From contig NZ_MTQF01000012.1 in assembly GCF_001975985.1 (NCBI RefSeq), positions 62,001 through 126,000 on the forward strand: a DNA stretch of 64,000 nt, in the 5' to 3' direction. This DNA is from [Flexibacter] sp. ATCC 35103 (GTDB taxonomy: Bacteria > Bacteroidota > Bacteroidia > Flavobacteriales > Flavobacteriaceae). The translations under genes were made by a program, and so were the position numbers. Each line of letters begins with the position of its first letter. The first letter of the stretch is position 1. Below the pieces are notes generated by a model. That model did no database searches and was not told where the DNA came from. It was given only the letters and a program-made list of their open reading frames with translations. Below are positions 8,170-16,618 of the stretch, piece by piece.

Positions 8170-9276
8170 TTAATTTCTAAACCTTCTTCCCTTCCATTCA
8201 TAAGTCCCAAACAAACTATACAAAGCTACAGTTGTACTAAAAAAAGGATACAGCAAACTACTTAATACCAAACTTTTTATGCCGTTTTTTGCCAGAAATT
8301 GATTCGTGATATAAAGTAAAACAAAATCGATTATAAACTTAAAAAAGGCCAGTAAAACAAAAAATTGATAAGGCCAAATTCCGAAAATAAAAAAGAAAAA
8401 ACCAATGATAAAATTGACGTTTCCAGCAAAAACTATCAATCCCAAAACCTTTCCAAACTTACTTTGATATGAACTTGTTTTCGCAGCCCAGCGTACTCTT
8501 TGATAAAATAAAGCTTTCCAGTTTTCAGTTGGTTTTGTAATCACAATAGCTTCTTTAGCTTTTAAATAATGAACTTCAGTTGGGAATAAATTGGCAGCTT
8601 TTTGTAATAAGAAAACATCATCTCCACTCGCGATTTTATTATTTCCTTCAAATCCATTTAATTTTTCAAACAGGGATTTCGTGTACGCAAAATTCGCGCC
8701 ATTGCACATAAAAGCTTTTTTAATACCAAAACTACCTATTGTTGCCCCTTGCAAACTCGTTAAATCTAATTGCTGAAAATGGTCCAGAAATGAATTTTCA
8801 CATTTATAAGTTACAGCGCCCGCAAGCATCGAAACATTATTTTGCTGAATATAATTATCGAATGTTAAAAGCCAATTTTCAGGCACCAGACAATCAGCAT
8901 CTGTAGTAATCACCCAATTGGTCTTTACGTGTTGCATTGCCGTAGCAATAGCATCTTTTTTAGGAGAATTCGAAGCCCGAATATTATCTATTATTGAAAT
9001 CTGGAATTTGGAATTTAAAATTTGGAATTTTTCGCGAGAATTATCATCTACTAAAATCACTTCGAATAGATCATTTGGATAATTTAAGTTTGAAAAGCTT
9101 TGCAAAAGGTTTGGCAAATTCTCTTTTTCATTCCTGAACGGAACTATAATGGTAAAACTCGTTTGAGGTTTTAGATTTTTATTGTGATACTTTTTTACTT
9201 TGGTAAAACCATAAATAAGCAAGCCAATACTTGAAAAATAAATAACTAAAATTACACTAAGAATAATGGCAATCAT
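8170..9276 (-). CDS. Family 2 glycosyltransferase, membrane-anchored
   Basis: Transfers a sugar from a nucleotide donor, probably to a lipid or envelope glycan. 368 residues: N-terminal membrane helix (4-23), then the GT-A domain with VILVDDNS, the DxD-type TTDADCLVPE and the C-terminal YQRVRW (QxxRW motif), followed by three to four hydrophobic helices. Residues around KFQILNSKFQISI (coded by 9000-9032) correspond to a repeated TTTGGAATTT-type sequence also found just downstream of the gene, so part of the chain after VDDNS may be repeat-derived. It precedes no obvious glycan cluster; the UPF0104 gene lies upstream on the same strand. Confidence 0.93.
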   Translation of the reverse strand: MIAIILSVILVIYFSSIGLLIYGFTKVKKYHNKNLKPQTSFTIIVPFRNEKENLPNLLQSFSNLNYPNDLFEVILVDDNSREKFQILNSKFQISIIDNIRASNSPKKDAIATAMQHVKTNWVITTDADCLVPENWLLTFDNYIQQNNVSMLAGAVTYKCENSFLDHFQQLDLTSLQGATIGSFGIKKAFMCNGANFAYTKSLFEKLNGFEGNNKIASGDDVFLLQKAANLFPTEVHYLKAKEAIVITKPTENWKALFYQRVRWAAKTSSYQSKFGKVLGLIVFAGNVNFIIGFFFFIFGIWPYQFFVLLAFFKFIIDFVLLYITNQFLAKNGIKSLVLSSLLYPFFSTTVALYSLFGTYEWKGRRFRN

Positions 9277-9299
9277 AACTTTGGTTTTAAATCATTTTT

Positions 9300-9470
9300 C
9301 ATGAATAAATGCAGTCCCTACGGGACATTTTGCCGATGTTGTTTCTATTATTTCTACCAACATTTAACTCCTAACGGAGTATATCTCGTAGAGATTATAT
9401 ATTGGTAACAAAATTGCTCCGCCCAGAATATCTTGTCCCATAGGAACGATACAATATTACTTAATCATTA
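9300..9470. repeat. Intergenic palindrome cluster (GTCCCTACGGGAC / CTCCTAACGGAG)
   Basis: Two short palindromic modules, GTCCCTACGGGAC near 9315 and CTCCTAACGGAG near 9367, are followed by decayed relatives (TATCTCGTAGAGATTATA, TTGTCCCATAGGAA). The same type of module occurs at 55180-55400. No gene lies in this 205-base gap. Confidence 0.6.
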
Positions 9471-9481
9471 AAAATGGATAC

Positions 9482-10426
9482 TTAAATCTTAGGTGAACTT
9501 TTAAAATTCAACACATAATAAGCTCCAATAATCACTGGCAAAACTACATTAAGAAACCACATCAAAGTACTTATAAAAACCACAATCCATTCGTTTACTC
9601 CCAAAATCCCGAAGAAGTAAATCGCTACACTTCCTTTTACGGCAAAATCCAGAAACTGAAAAGTTGGCAATGATGACGCCAAAAAGTAAACTACTGCAAT
9701 TGTCGCAATCAAAGTAAAATAAGGTAAATCTACATCAAAAGCCAGAAACAAAAAGTAATACTGATGCGAGAAAACCAAATAACGCAAAACACCTAAAAGA
9801 ATATTTTTACGATGAATTGGTTTGGGAATCTCATTGATTTTATGCAATAACTTTTCGATCGAATATCCTTTGATTTTTATTTTCTTCACTGAAAACAAAA
9901 CAATAAAAAGCAATACAAAACCTCCAAACAAAATGGCAACTGTTTGAGTCGTAATAACTTCATATTTAGCATTAAAATACAATAAGCCAAAAAGCCCAAA
10001 AATCACAGTTAAGATCATTTGGATTCCGTTGCAAATCAAGTTAAGAAAAACCACTTGTTTAGCTTCAGATTTCGGATAAAACAACGCTTTTCCGGCGTAC
10101 TCTCCTACTCCGTTTGGCGTAAAAATTCCGGCTGTAAGTGCTGCCAAAACTTGCTTTGTAGCTTCACCCAATGAAATTTCATGAATTACTTTAGCCAGAT
10201 TTTGCCATTTCAGAATTTCAAAATAACGATTCAAAACACTCAAAAGCAATATAAACCCAATTCCTAAAACTGACTGATTTTTACGAAATAGTGTGATGAA
10301 CTTTTGCCAGTCGAGTTTGTCGTTGTTTGCCAACTGATTATAAATAAAATAAAATGCACCACCTACAATCAAAAGTTTGACTACAAGAACAAGGAATTGT
10401 TTAGCTTTGTGAGGAATTGAAATCAT
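9482..10426 (-). CDS. UPF0104 / LPG-synthase-TM-like integral membrane protein
   Basis: Polytopic protein of about 314 residues with eight or so hydrophobic helices, matching the lysylphosphatidylglycerol synthetase transmembrane (UPF0104, YbhN-like) fold: GVGEYAGKALFYPK and LASSLPTFQFLDFAVKGSVA are the conserved motifs. Members are thought to act as lipid flippases or envelope glycolipid transporters. The reading frame extends upstream to 10498, but the ATG at 10426 is preferred because it opens with MISIPHKAKQF just before the first helix, and because the extra 24 codons read through a repeated 'CAATTTGAAAAT' tract and overlap ruvC. Divergent from ruvC. Confidence 0.88.
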   Translation of the reverse strand: MISIPHKAKQFLVLVVKLLIVGGAFYFIYNQLANNDKLDWQKFITLFRKNQSVLGIGFILLLSVLNRYFEILKWQNLAKVIHEISLGEATKQVLAALTAGIFTPNGVGEYAGKALFYPKSEAKQVVFLNLICNGIQMILTVIFGLFGLLYFNAKYEVITTQTVAILFGGFVLLFIVLFSVKKIKIKGYSIEKLLHKINEIPKPIHRKNILLGVLRYLVFSHQYYFLFLAFDVDLPYFTLIATIAVVYFLASSLPTFQFLDFAVKGSVAIYFFGILGVNEWIVVFISTLMWFLNVVLPVIIGAYYVLNFKSSPKI

Positions 10427-10488
10427 GCCGCAAAAGTAATCAATTTGAAAATGTGGCAATGAAAATGTGCCAATTTGAAAATTAGAAA

Positions 10489-11085
10489 ATGAGTCCATTT
10501 TCTAAAACTGAAACAAGAAACAAAAATCACTTGACAAAAGAACGCATCATATTAGGTATTGATCCCGGAACAACCATCATGGGGTTTGGATTGATTAGAG
10601 TAATCAATAAAAAAATGGAGTTTTTGCAACTTAACGAATTGCAACTCTCCAAGTATGACAATCATTACCAAAAGTTAAAAATAATTTTTGAGCGAACTAT
10701 CGAATTAATCGAAACGCATAATCCTGACGAAATAGCGATTGAAGCTCCTTTTTTTGGTAAAAACGTACAATCTATGCTAAAACTGGGTCGTGCACAAGGT
10801 GTTGCAATGGCAGCAGGACTTTCTCGAGATATCCCAATTACGGAATACGAACCTAAAAAGATAAAAATGGCTATTACCGGAAACGGAAATGCCAGCAAAG
10901 AACAAGTTGCAAAAATGCTGCAACAACTTTTAGGATTAAAAGAATTACCTAAAAACCTGGATTCAACAGATGGTCTGGCAGCTGCGGTTTGCCATTTCTT
11001 TAACTCCGGAAAAATAGTTGCAGGAAAAAGTTATACTGGTTGGGACGCATTTGTAAAACAAAACGAAGATAAAGTAAGAAAATAG
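10489..11085 (+). CDS. ruvC: Crossover junction endodeoxyribonuclease RuvC
   Basis: Resolves Holliday junctions with RuvAB during recombination repair. GIDPGTTIMGFGL carries the first catalytic Asp (D25), IEAPFFGKNVQSMLKLGRAQG carries the second acidic residue (E85), and STDGLAAAVCH holds the last catalytic Asp. ATG at 10489 gives 198 residues; a TTG at 10531 (residue 15, LTKERIILGIDPGT) would give a more usual N-terminus, and the extra residues lie over a repeat tract. hemW follows 77 bases later, separated by a CAGTCTCAGT repeat. Confidence 0.95.
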   Translation: MSPFSKTETRNKNHLTKERIILGIDPGTTIMGFGLIRVINKKMEFLQLNELQLSKYDNHYQKLKIIFERTIELIETHNPDEIAIEAPFFGKNVQSMLKLGRAQGVAMAAGLSRDIPITEYEPKKIKMAITGNGNASKEQVAKMLQQLLGLKELPKNLDSTDGLAAAVCHFFNSGKIVAGKSYTGWDAFVKQNEDKVRK

Positions 11086-11158
11086 TTTTCAGTCTCAGTG
11101 GCAGTTTACAGTTAAACTGAGACTCAAAACTGCCACTGAAAACTGAGACTGAACACTA
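11085..11158. repeat. CAGTCTCAGT inverted repeat
   Basis: The ruvC-hemW gap is almost filled by copies of ACTGAGACTGA and its reverse complement (TCAGTCTCAGT), including GGCAGTTT/AAACTGCC arms. The same words make up 20560-20632 and parts of 13210-13240 and 56922-56945. It could form a hairpin in the ruvC-hemW transcript. Confidence 0.7.
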
Positions 11159-11162
11159 TAAA

Positions 11163-12326
11163 ATGAGCGGTATTTACATTCATATTCCTTTTTGCAAGCA
11201 GGCTTGCAACTATTGCGACTTTCACTTTTCTACTTCGATGAAAAAGAAAGACGAAATGGTTTTGGCCTTAGCCAAAGAAATTGCCATGCGCAAAAATGAG
11301 CTTCTCTCCCGAAGTTTCGGGAATGATCAAAGTGACAACCAAATTGAGACTATATATTTTGGAGGAGGAACTCCATCTGTTTTGACAAATGACGAAATAA
11401 ACTTTTTAATTTCTGAAGTTTATAAAAATTATGATGTTGTCGAAAATCCGGAAATCACCCTCGAAGCCAATCCGGATGATTTATCTGCGGAAAGAATTTT
11501 AGAATTATCAAAAAGCCCGATAAATCGTTTAAGTATTGGGATTCAGTCTTTTTATGAAGATGATTTAAAGATGATGAATCGTGCTCATAATTCGGAAGAA
11601 GCCATAAAATGTTTACAAGAAGCGACTAAATACTTTGATAATATTTCCCTCGATTTAATTTATGGAATCCCGGGATTAACTGACGAAATGTGGAAGAAAA
11701 ATATCGAAACAGCTTTATCTTTTGGTATTCCGCATATATCAAGTTATGCTCTAACAGTTGAACCAAAAACTGCTTTAAGAAAACTTATTGATACCGGAAA
11801 AATTGCTGAACCTCAAGACGAAGTCGCTTCGAATCATTTTATAATTTTGGTTGAAACGCTTCAACAAAATGATTTTATTCATTATGAATTATCGAATTTC
11901 GGGAAAGAAGGTTATTTCTCTAAAAACAATTCAGCTTATTGGTTAGGAAAAAAATATATCGGCATTGGTCCTTCGGCGCATAGTTATGATGGCGAAAAAA
12001 GAGGCTGGAATGTGGCAAATAATTCACTTTATCTAAAATCGATTCAGAACGACGAACTTCCAATCGAAACTGAAATCCTCACCATTTCTGATCGTTATAA
12101 TGAATATATTATGACCGGATTACGAACCATTTGGGGTGTCTCTTTAGACAGAATCGAAAATGAATTTGGCTTAGAATATCTCAATTATCTTAAAAAACAA
12201 AGTCAAAAATTCTTAAATGATGAATTGCTTTTCATCGAAAACAATATCCTAAAACCAACCCTAAAAGGAAAATTTTTAACAGATGGAATTGCAAGTGATC
12301 TCTTTTACTTAAATTTGGAAGAATAA
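11163..12326 (+). CDS. hemW: HemW, radical SAM coproporphyrinogen III oxidase-like heme chaperone
   Basis: HemW proteins are radical SAM enzymes related to HemN that bind heme and help insert it into respiratory proteins. IPFCKQACNYCDF gives the CxxxCxxC cluster motif (C11, C15, C18), IETIYFGGGTPS the SAM-binding glycines and RLSIGIQSFYEDDLKMMNR the family signature; 387 residues is normal. CNYCDF (not CYFCGC) and the chain length favour HemW over true HemN. Residues about 47-59 (LSRSFGNDQSDN) are encoded by a CCCGAAGTTTCGGG palindrome with a repeat-like tail, just before a conserved strand; see findings. Confidence 0.93.
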   Translation: MSGIYIHIPFCKQACNYCDFHFSTSMKKKDEMVLALAKEIAMRKNELLSRSFGNDQSDNQIETIYFGGGTPSVLTNDEINFLISEVYKNYDVVENPEITLEANPDDLSAERILELSKSPINRLSIGIQSFYEDDLKMMNRAHNSEEAIKCLQEATKYFDNISLDLIYGIPGLTDEMWKKNIETALSFGIPHISSYALTVEPKTALRKLIDTGKIAEPQDEVASNHFIILVETLQQNDFIHYELSNFGKEGYFSKNNSAYWLGKKYIGIGPSAHSYDGEKRGWNVANNSLYLKSIQNDELPIETEILTISDRYNEYIMTGLRTIWGVSLDRIENEFGLEYLNYLKKQSQKFLNDELLFIENNILKPTLKGKFLTDGIASDLFYLNLEE

Positions 12327-12329
12327 AAT

Positions 12330-12394
12330 TAGCCACGAAGGCACAAAGACGCAAATTATTTAAACTTTGTGACTTAGCGTCTTTGCGGCATAAA
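12330..12394. repeat. Inverted repeat between hemW and cyclase gene
   Basis: GCCACGAAGGCACAAAGACGCAAA pairs imperfectly with CTTTGTGACTTAGCGTCTTTGCGGC, giving a long stem around ATTATTTAAA (arms about 24 bases, written here in parts: GCCACGAAGGCACAAAG and CTTAGCGTCTTTGCGGC). It belongs to the 'CGCAAAG' filler family found in many gaps of this window. Confidence 0.7.
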
Positions 12395-12404
12395 ACCCAA
12401 ATTT

Positions 12405-13199
12405 GTGCTAGCTAAAATCAACAACTTCGAAATAGACTTATCAAAACCCATTGATATTTCGATTCCGTTAACGAATACAGATGAAAATCCGATTGCCTGG
12501 TATATCGAAAAACCGGTTATTGAACCTGTCATTTTTGGCGATTGGATCGGGAAAGTTTCTGAAGGAAAATCATCTACTAATTTCAATAATATCTTCTTCA
12601 ATCCGCATGGACACGGAACGCACACAGAATGCTTGGGACATATTACTAATGATTTTTACAGCATCAATCAATCTTTGAAACAGTTTTTCTTTTATGCAAA
12701 ATTGATTACGGTTGAACCTGAAAAAATTGGGGATGATTTAGTGATTACGAAAGAAAGTATTTCGACTTCGCTCAATGTGACAAGTGGTTCAACTCCGCTC
12801 AGTGGGAAATCTTTGGAAGCAATTATTATCAGAACACTTCCAAACCAAAAAGATAAAAAGTCAAGAAAATACTCTAATACAAATCCGCCTTATTTGTCTG
12901 AAGAAGCAGCTATTTTCATCCGTGAAAACAAAATTCAGCATTTATTGATCGATTTACCAAGTGTAGATAAGGAACATGATGAAGGTAAATTATTAGCGCA
13001 TAAAGCATTTTGGAATGTAAAAGATACGGTTAATCTAAACGCTGATGCCAGATTAAATGCAACAATTACAGAAATGATTTATGTTCCGGACGAAATTCAA
13101 GATGGCGATTATATACTAAATTTACAAATCGCTTCGTTTGAAAACGACGCAAGTCCCAGTAAACCAATATTATACAAAATTGTAGATTTTATAGGGTAG
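12405..13199 (+). CDS. Cyclase-family metal-dependent hydrolase (kynurenine formamidase-like)
   Basis: 264 residues, GTG start at 12405 (MLAKINNFEIDL). The cyclase-family signature HGHGTHTECLGH provides the metal-binding His residues, with Glu where the family often has Asp; EHDEGKLLAHKAFW lies near the C-terminus. Related enzymes hydrolyse N-formylkynurenine or other amides; the substrate here is open. Residues 118-134 (STSLNVTSGSTPLSG) are encoded by two 'TTCGACTTCGCTCAATGTGACA' -like units (12757-12806), words found in intergenic repeats elsewhere. It is the first of several small plus-strand genes. Confidence 0.88.
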   Translation: MLAKINNFEIDLSKPIDISIPLTNTDENPIAWYIEKPVIEPVIFGDWIGKVSEGKSSTNFNNIFFNPHGHGTHTECLGHITNDFYSINQSLKQFFFYAKLITVEPEKIGDDLVITKESISTSLNVTSGSTPLSGKSLEAIIIRTLPNQKDKKSRKYSNTNPPYLSEEAAIFIRENKIQHLLIDLPSVDKEHDEGKLLAHKAFWNVKDTVNLNADARLNATITEMIYVPDEIQDGDYILNLQIASFENDASPSKPILYKIVDFIG

Positions 13200-13240
13200 A
13201 TTTTAGATTTACTGAATACTTAAAACTGAGACTGAATACT

Positions 13241-13639
13241 ATGATTAACGTTTCTACAGATAAAAATAAACTTGACGTTCCTTTTATACAAAACTTTTTA
13301 AAAGACATTTATTGGGCCGCGGGAAGAACTATACAAGAAGTTCAAATTACAATTGATGCTTCGGTTTGTTTTGGAATTTACCTGAACGAAAAACAAATTG
13401 GCTTTGCCAGAGTAATAACTGATTATGTAGTTTTTGGTTACGTGATGGATGTTTTTATTACTGAAGAACATCGTGGTAAAGGATATTCGTCTATTTTAAT
13501 TGAAAATATGATGAATGAACCCATTCTTAAAAATATTCAAATATGGAGATTGGCGACAACTGATGCACATTTTTTATATCGTAAATTTGGTTTTACAGAA
13601 TTGGAATATCCTGAAAAATTAATGGAGAAAAAACTATAA
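13241..13639 (+). CDS. GNAT-family N-acetyltransferase
   Basis: 132-residue single-domain acetyltransferase. The acetyl-CoA-binding loop is EEHRGKGYSSIL (Q/RxxGxG/A motif), preceded by the strand DYVVFGYVMDVFI, and the C-terminus DAHFLYRKFGFTEL contains the family's YxKxGF element. The substrate is unknown. The stop codon overlaps the start of the DUF4260 gene (TAATG), indicating cotranscription and translational coupling. Confidence 0.9.
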   Translation: MINVSTDKNKLDVPFIQNFLKDIYWAAGRTIQEVQITIDASVCFGIYLNEKQIGFARVITDYVVFGYVMDVFITEEHRGKGYSSILIENMMNEPILKNIQIWRLATTDAHFLYRKFGFTELEYPEKLMEKKL

Positions 13640-13989
13640 TGAAAACAATTATCAAACTCGAAGAATTAGCCTTATTTATTCTCGGTATCTATTTATTCAA
13701 TCGTTTAAATTTTGATTGGTGGTGGTTTCCAGTTTTAATTTTGGCACCGGATTTATCCATGTTGGGATATTTATTTGGCAATAAAAGCGGTGCTTTTTTT
13801 TATAACGTCTTTCATCATAAAGCAATTGCACTTTTTATTTATGCTTTCGGATGTTATTTAAGTATTGAAAGTATTCAATTAGCCGGAATTATTCTATTTT
13901 CACATTCGGCAATGGATCGAATTTTTGGTTACGGTTTAAAATATGAAAAAGGTTTTAAATACACTCATTTAGGTGAAATTGGTAAATAG
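13639..13989 (+). CDS. DUF4260 family membrane protein
   Basis: 116 residues with three to four hydrophobic segments. RLNFDWWWFPVLILAPDLSM, NVFHHKAIALFIYAFG and HSAMDRIFGYGLKYEKGFKYTHLG are recognisable as the DUF4260 pattern; the conserved His and Asp residues between helices suggest a small enzyme or metal site, but the function is unknown. The start overlaps the GNAT stop by one base and a YjbR gene follows after eight bases, so the three genes form a tight operon. Confidence 0.85.
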   Translation: MKTIIKLEELALFILGIYLFNRLNFDWWWFPVLILAPDLSMLGYLFGNKSGAFFYNVFHHKAIALFIYAFGCYLSIESIQLAGIILFSHSAMDRIFGYGLKYEKGFKYTHLGEIGK

Positions 13990-13997
13990 AAAATAAT

Positions 13998-14369
13998 ATG
14001 AATCTAGAAACGTTTTACGAATATTGTCTTTCTAAAAAAGGCGCCAGCGAACATTTTCCTTTTGATGAAGACACATTGGTTTTTAAAGTTGGTGGAAAAA
14101 TGTTTGCTTTATCTTCCTTATCTCAGTGGGAAAAAAACGAACCTTCGGTAAATTTAAAATGTGATCCTGAGCGTGCACAAGAATTAAGAGCCGAATATGA
14201 CGAGATAAAACCAGGCTTTCATATGAGCAAAGTACATTGGAACACCATTGATTTAAAAGGGAATTTGTCGACTGCTTTTGTAAAAGAACTGATCGATCAT
14301 TCGTATGAATTGGTTTTCAAAAGTTTGACAAAGAAAATTCAAAATGAAATTATTGAATTAGAGAATTAG
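13998..14369 (+). CDS. MmcQ/YjbR family protein
   Basis: 123-residue cytoplasmic protein with the YjbR double-wing fold signature: GASEHFPFDEDTLVFKVGGKMFAL near the N-terminus, SVNLKCDPERAQELR in the middle and GFHMSKVHWNTIDL before the terminal helix. Members are DNA-binding-like proteins related to MmcQ; their physiological role is poorly defined. Last gene of the GNAT-DUF4260-YjbR operon. Confidence 0.9.
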   Translation: MNLETFYEYCLSKKGASEHFPFDEDTLVFKVGGKMFALSSLSQWEKNEPSVNLKCDPERAQELRAEYDEIKPGFHMSKVHWNTIDLKGNLSTAFVKELIDHSYELVFKSLTKKIQNEIIELEN

Positions 14370-14451
14370 GCATTACATTTGCAACGTAAGAAAAAAACTT
14401 AGCCCCGAAGTATCGGGATAGTTACTAGATAACTTAGCAACTTATACAACC

Positions 14452-15153
14452 ATGAAAGAACAATTTAAAAAATTTCTGAACGAAGAACAAGATCCAAAAG
14501 CGATTGAAAAAATCACTTCGAAACTCAATGATTTATTGATGAAAAACGAAGAAATTGGTTATATAGCGGTTCAAAAAAAACCAGCAATAACTGTTTTTCC
14601 AGATAGCATAATCCTGACCAATAAACGTATTATTATCTGCAAGCCTAAAAATTTAGGTCTTTCAATGGATTTTACAGATTATACGTGGGATGATATTACA
14701 AGTACTTTTGTAAAAGAGAATATTTTGGGTTCTGAATTTTCTTTTGGAACTACAACTGACCTGACTATTTCTATAGATTATATTCCGAAAACGCAGGCAA
14801 GAAAAATTTATACGTATGCTAAAGAACAATTAGATTTAATTAAAAATCCTATTGTTGCCGAAACTCCAATTGTAGAAACTGCGCCAATTATTGAAGAAGA
14901 AGATGAGGAAGTTGAAGAAGTTGAAACTGAAGAAGTAACGAGTTATGCTGAAATATTACCGGCAACAACTCCTTACGAAACTTATGAGCCAATTCAGCCA
15001 ACACAACCTGCAAGCGGAGATCGTAAATTAAGTGAACTATCTAAAGAAGAACTTTTTGATAAATTACAGAATTACAAAAAATTACTTGATAACGGATTAA
15101 TCATGCAAGGTGAATATGATGCTTACAAAAAAGAAATATTGAGTTACATGTAA
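14452..15153 (+). CDS. Bacterial PH-domain protein with C-terminal SHOCT-like segment
   Basis: 233 residues. Residues ~1-125 form a bacterial PH-like domain (IAVQKKPAITVFPDSIILTNKR, then TDYTWDDITSTFVKENILGS), followed by an acidic, Glu/Thr/Pro-rich linker (about 138-195) and a C-terminal helix pair LSELSKEELFDKLQNYKKLL ... LIMQGEYDAYKKEIL typical of SHOCT domains. Likely a cytoplasmic oligomerising or scaffold protein; no partner is clear. A GCCCCGAAGTATCGGG repeat lies just upstream (14403-14420) and a strong bidirectional terminator follows. Confidence 0.85.
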   Translation: MKEQFKKFLNEEQDPKAIEKITSKLNDLLMKNEEIGYIAVQKKPAITVFPDSIILTNKRIIICKPKNLGLSMDFTDYTWDDITSTFVKENILGSEFSFGTTTDLTISIDYIPKTQARKIYTYAKEQLDLIKNPIVAETPIVETAPIIEEEDEEVEEVETEEVTSYAEILPATTPYETYEPIQPTQPASGDRKLSELSKEELFDKLQNYKKLLDNGLIMQGEYDAYKKEILSYM

Positions 15154-15201
15154 GTCTTAAAGTCGAAAGTCATAAAGTCTTAAAATTTTCGTTGACAAAA
15201 T

Positions 15202-15238
15202 AAAAAAGCCAGAATAGAATTTTCTATTTCTGGCTTTA
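15202..15238. terminator. Bidirectional Rho-independent terminator
   Basis: AAAGCCAGAATAGA - ATTT - TCTATTTCTGGCTTT stem with A-rich and T-rich flanks, placed between the convergent PH-domain and DUF4407 genes. It can terminate both transcripts. Confidence 0.85.
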
Positions 15239-15280
15239 TCATTTCTATTCTTTTTGACTTTCGACCTTCGGCTTTAAGAC

Positions 15281-16381
15281 TTAAAGAGTCGCTTTTTGTT
15301 TTTCTACAAAACTATGTGCCTGAAGTTCTAATAATTCTGTTGCTTTCTTGCGTTGTAAATCATATAGACTTCTATCTTCGGCAATATCTGCATATACTTT
15401 ATCGTGCATTTGAGCACTGGTTTTCACCAATAATTCGCGTTGATATTTGTTCTGGGTTAAAGTTGCCTTCATCGCCGTTTCGGCTTCTTCCTGCTTAAAA
15501 TCAAATTCACCTTTTGGTGCTAAAAGTTTTGCAATAATAGGAGAAGTTTCTATAGCCAGAAATAATAACATGATAAAAAATGAAGGCAGCCAGGGCAATT
15601 TATCTAATGCATTTATACGTGCCATCAATCCGTCAAAACCTTCAATAATTGGTTGTGTCTGTGATACTTTTTTATCTAAATCGGCTTGCAATTGTTTGCC
15701 GGTTTTTTCTTTCTCAGCAATTTTTGCTTCGTTCGTTGTTTTTAAAATTGCCAATTCTTGTAAAGAGGCATCATGTTTTTCCCGTTTCTCTTTATAAACC
15801 GGACCTTTTCCCAGTTTTTTAGTTCCGGCAGTTCCTTCGGCTTCTGTAATATAAGTAGAATAAAGAGCATTTACTTCTTTTTCTTTCTTTAGAATATCAC
15901 TTTTTAATGAGGCAATTTCCGCTTTATTTTTATCTAAATCTGATTTGAAATAATTACCAACTTGCTTTTTATTGGCTAATTCCATTTCGTTTTTCTCTTT
16001 CAATAAAACGGTATTGATTTCTTTTTCGAAAATTTTAATCTCCAAAGGCTTAGAAATAACGATGGCAATAATAACTGCCAATATAATTCGAGGTGTCGCT
16101 TGTATGAATTCGTCAAAAAAACGATCTCTTTTTTTAATTGTAGAAACGATAAACCGGTCCAGATTAAAAATAAGTAAACTCCATACAAACCCAAAAATTA
16201 AAGCTGGATAAATAGAGTCAAAAACAGTAAAAAGAGCATAAGCACTGGCAAGAAAAGCCATAACTGCGGTAAAAAAAACGGTAGCACCAATACCTACATA
16301 TTTGGTTTGTTCGCCTTCTGAGCAGCCTTCGAGTAAATCCCGATCTGCCCCGGAACATACGATAAAAAATTGTTTTAACAT
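15281..16381 (-). CDS. DUF4407 domain membrane protein
   Basis: 366 residues. Four hydrophobic segments (about residues 32-52, 57-75, 97-115 and 262-282) flank a long charged coiled-coil region (about 125-255). LLEGCSEGEQTKYVGIGATV at the N-terminus and WSLLIFNLDRFIVSTIKK are the DUF4407 signatures. The family is widespread in Bacteroidota and of unknown function; the arrangement suggests an inner-membrane protein with a helical cytoplasmic or periplasmic stalk. Monocistronic, with the bidirectional terminator after it. Confidence 0.9.
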   Translation of the reverse strand: MLKQFFIVCSGADRDLLEGCSEGEQTKYVGIGATVFFTAVMAFLASAYALFTVFDSIYPALIFGFVWSLLIFNLDRFIVSTIKKRDRFFDEFIQATPRIILAVIIAIVISKPLEIKIFEKEINTVLLKEKNEMELANKKQVGNYFKSDLDKNKAEIASLKSDILKKEKEVNALYSTYITEAEGTAGTKKLGKGPVYKEKREKHDASLQELAILKTTNEAKIAEKEKTGKQLQADLDKKVSQTQPIIEGFDGLMARINALDKLPWLPSFFIMLLFLAIETSPIIAKLLAPKGEFDFKQEEAETAMKATLTQNKYQRELLVKTSAQMHDKVYADIAEDRSLYDLQRKKATELLELQAHSFVEKQKATL

Positions 16382-16618
16382 GATTGATGATTTTTGATTG
16401 TGATTGATAGGGCAAATTTAGCGCCAAAAATTTAATTCTGAGGTAAATAGTTGATTTGTTTTTAGTTGCGGACTATAAAAATTATTCTTTCATTAAATGT
16501 TATTTAAACATTAATCAATTCTAAATATGTAAGAGGAATCATAACACTATGTTAATTTTTTCTAACGCCTTTAATAACATTAAGGTTCTAGTTTCGCAGG
16601 AAATCAAATTAAAACACA

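Noticed and set aside
15281..16381. DUF4407 gene as a chemotaxis-type receptor because of its coiled coil
   Set aside because: There is no signalling hairpin motif of methyl-accepting proteins; the conserved N-terminal pattern is DUF4407.
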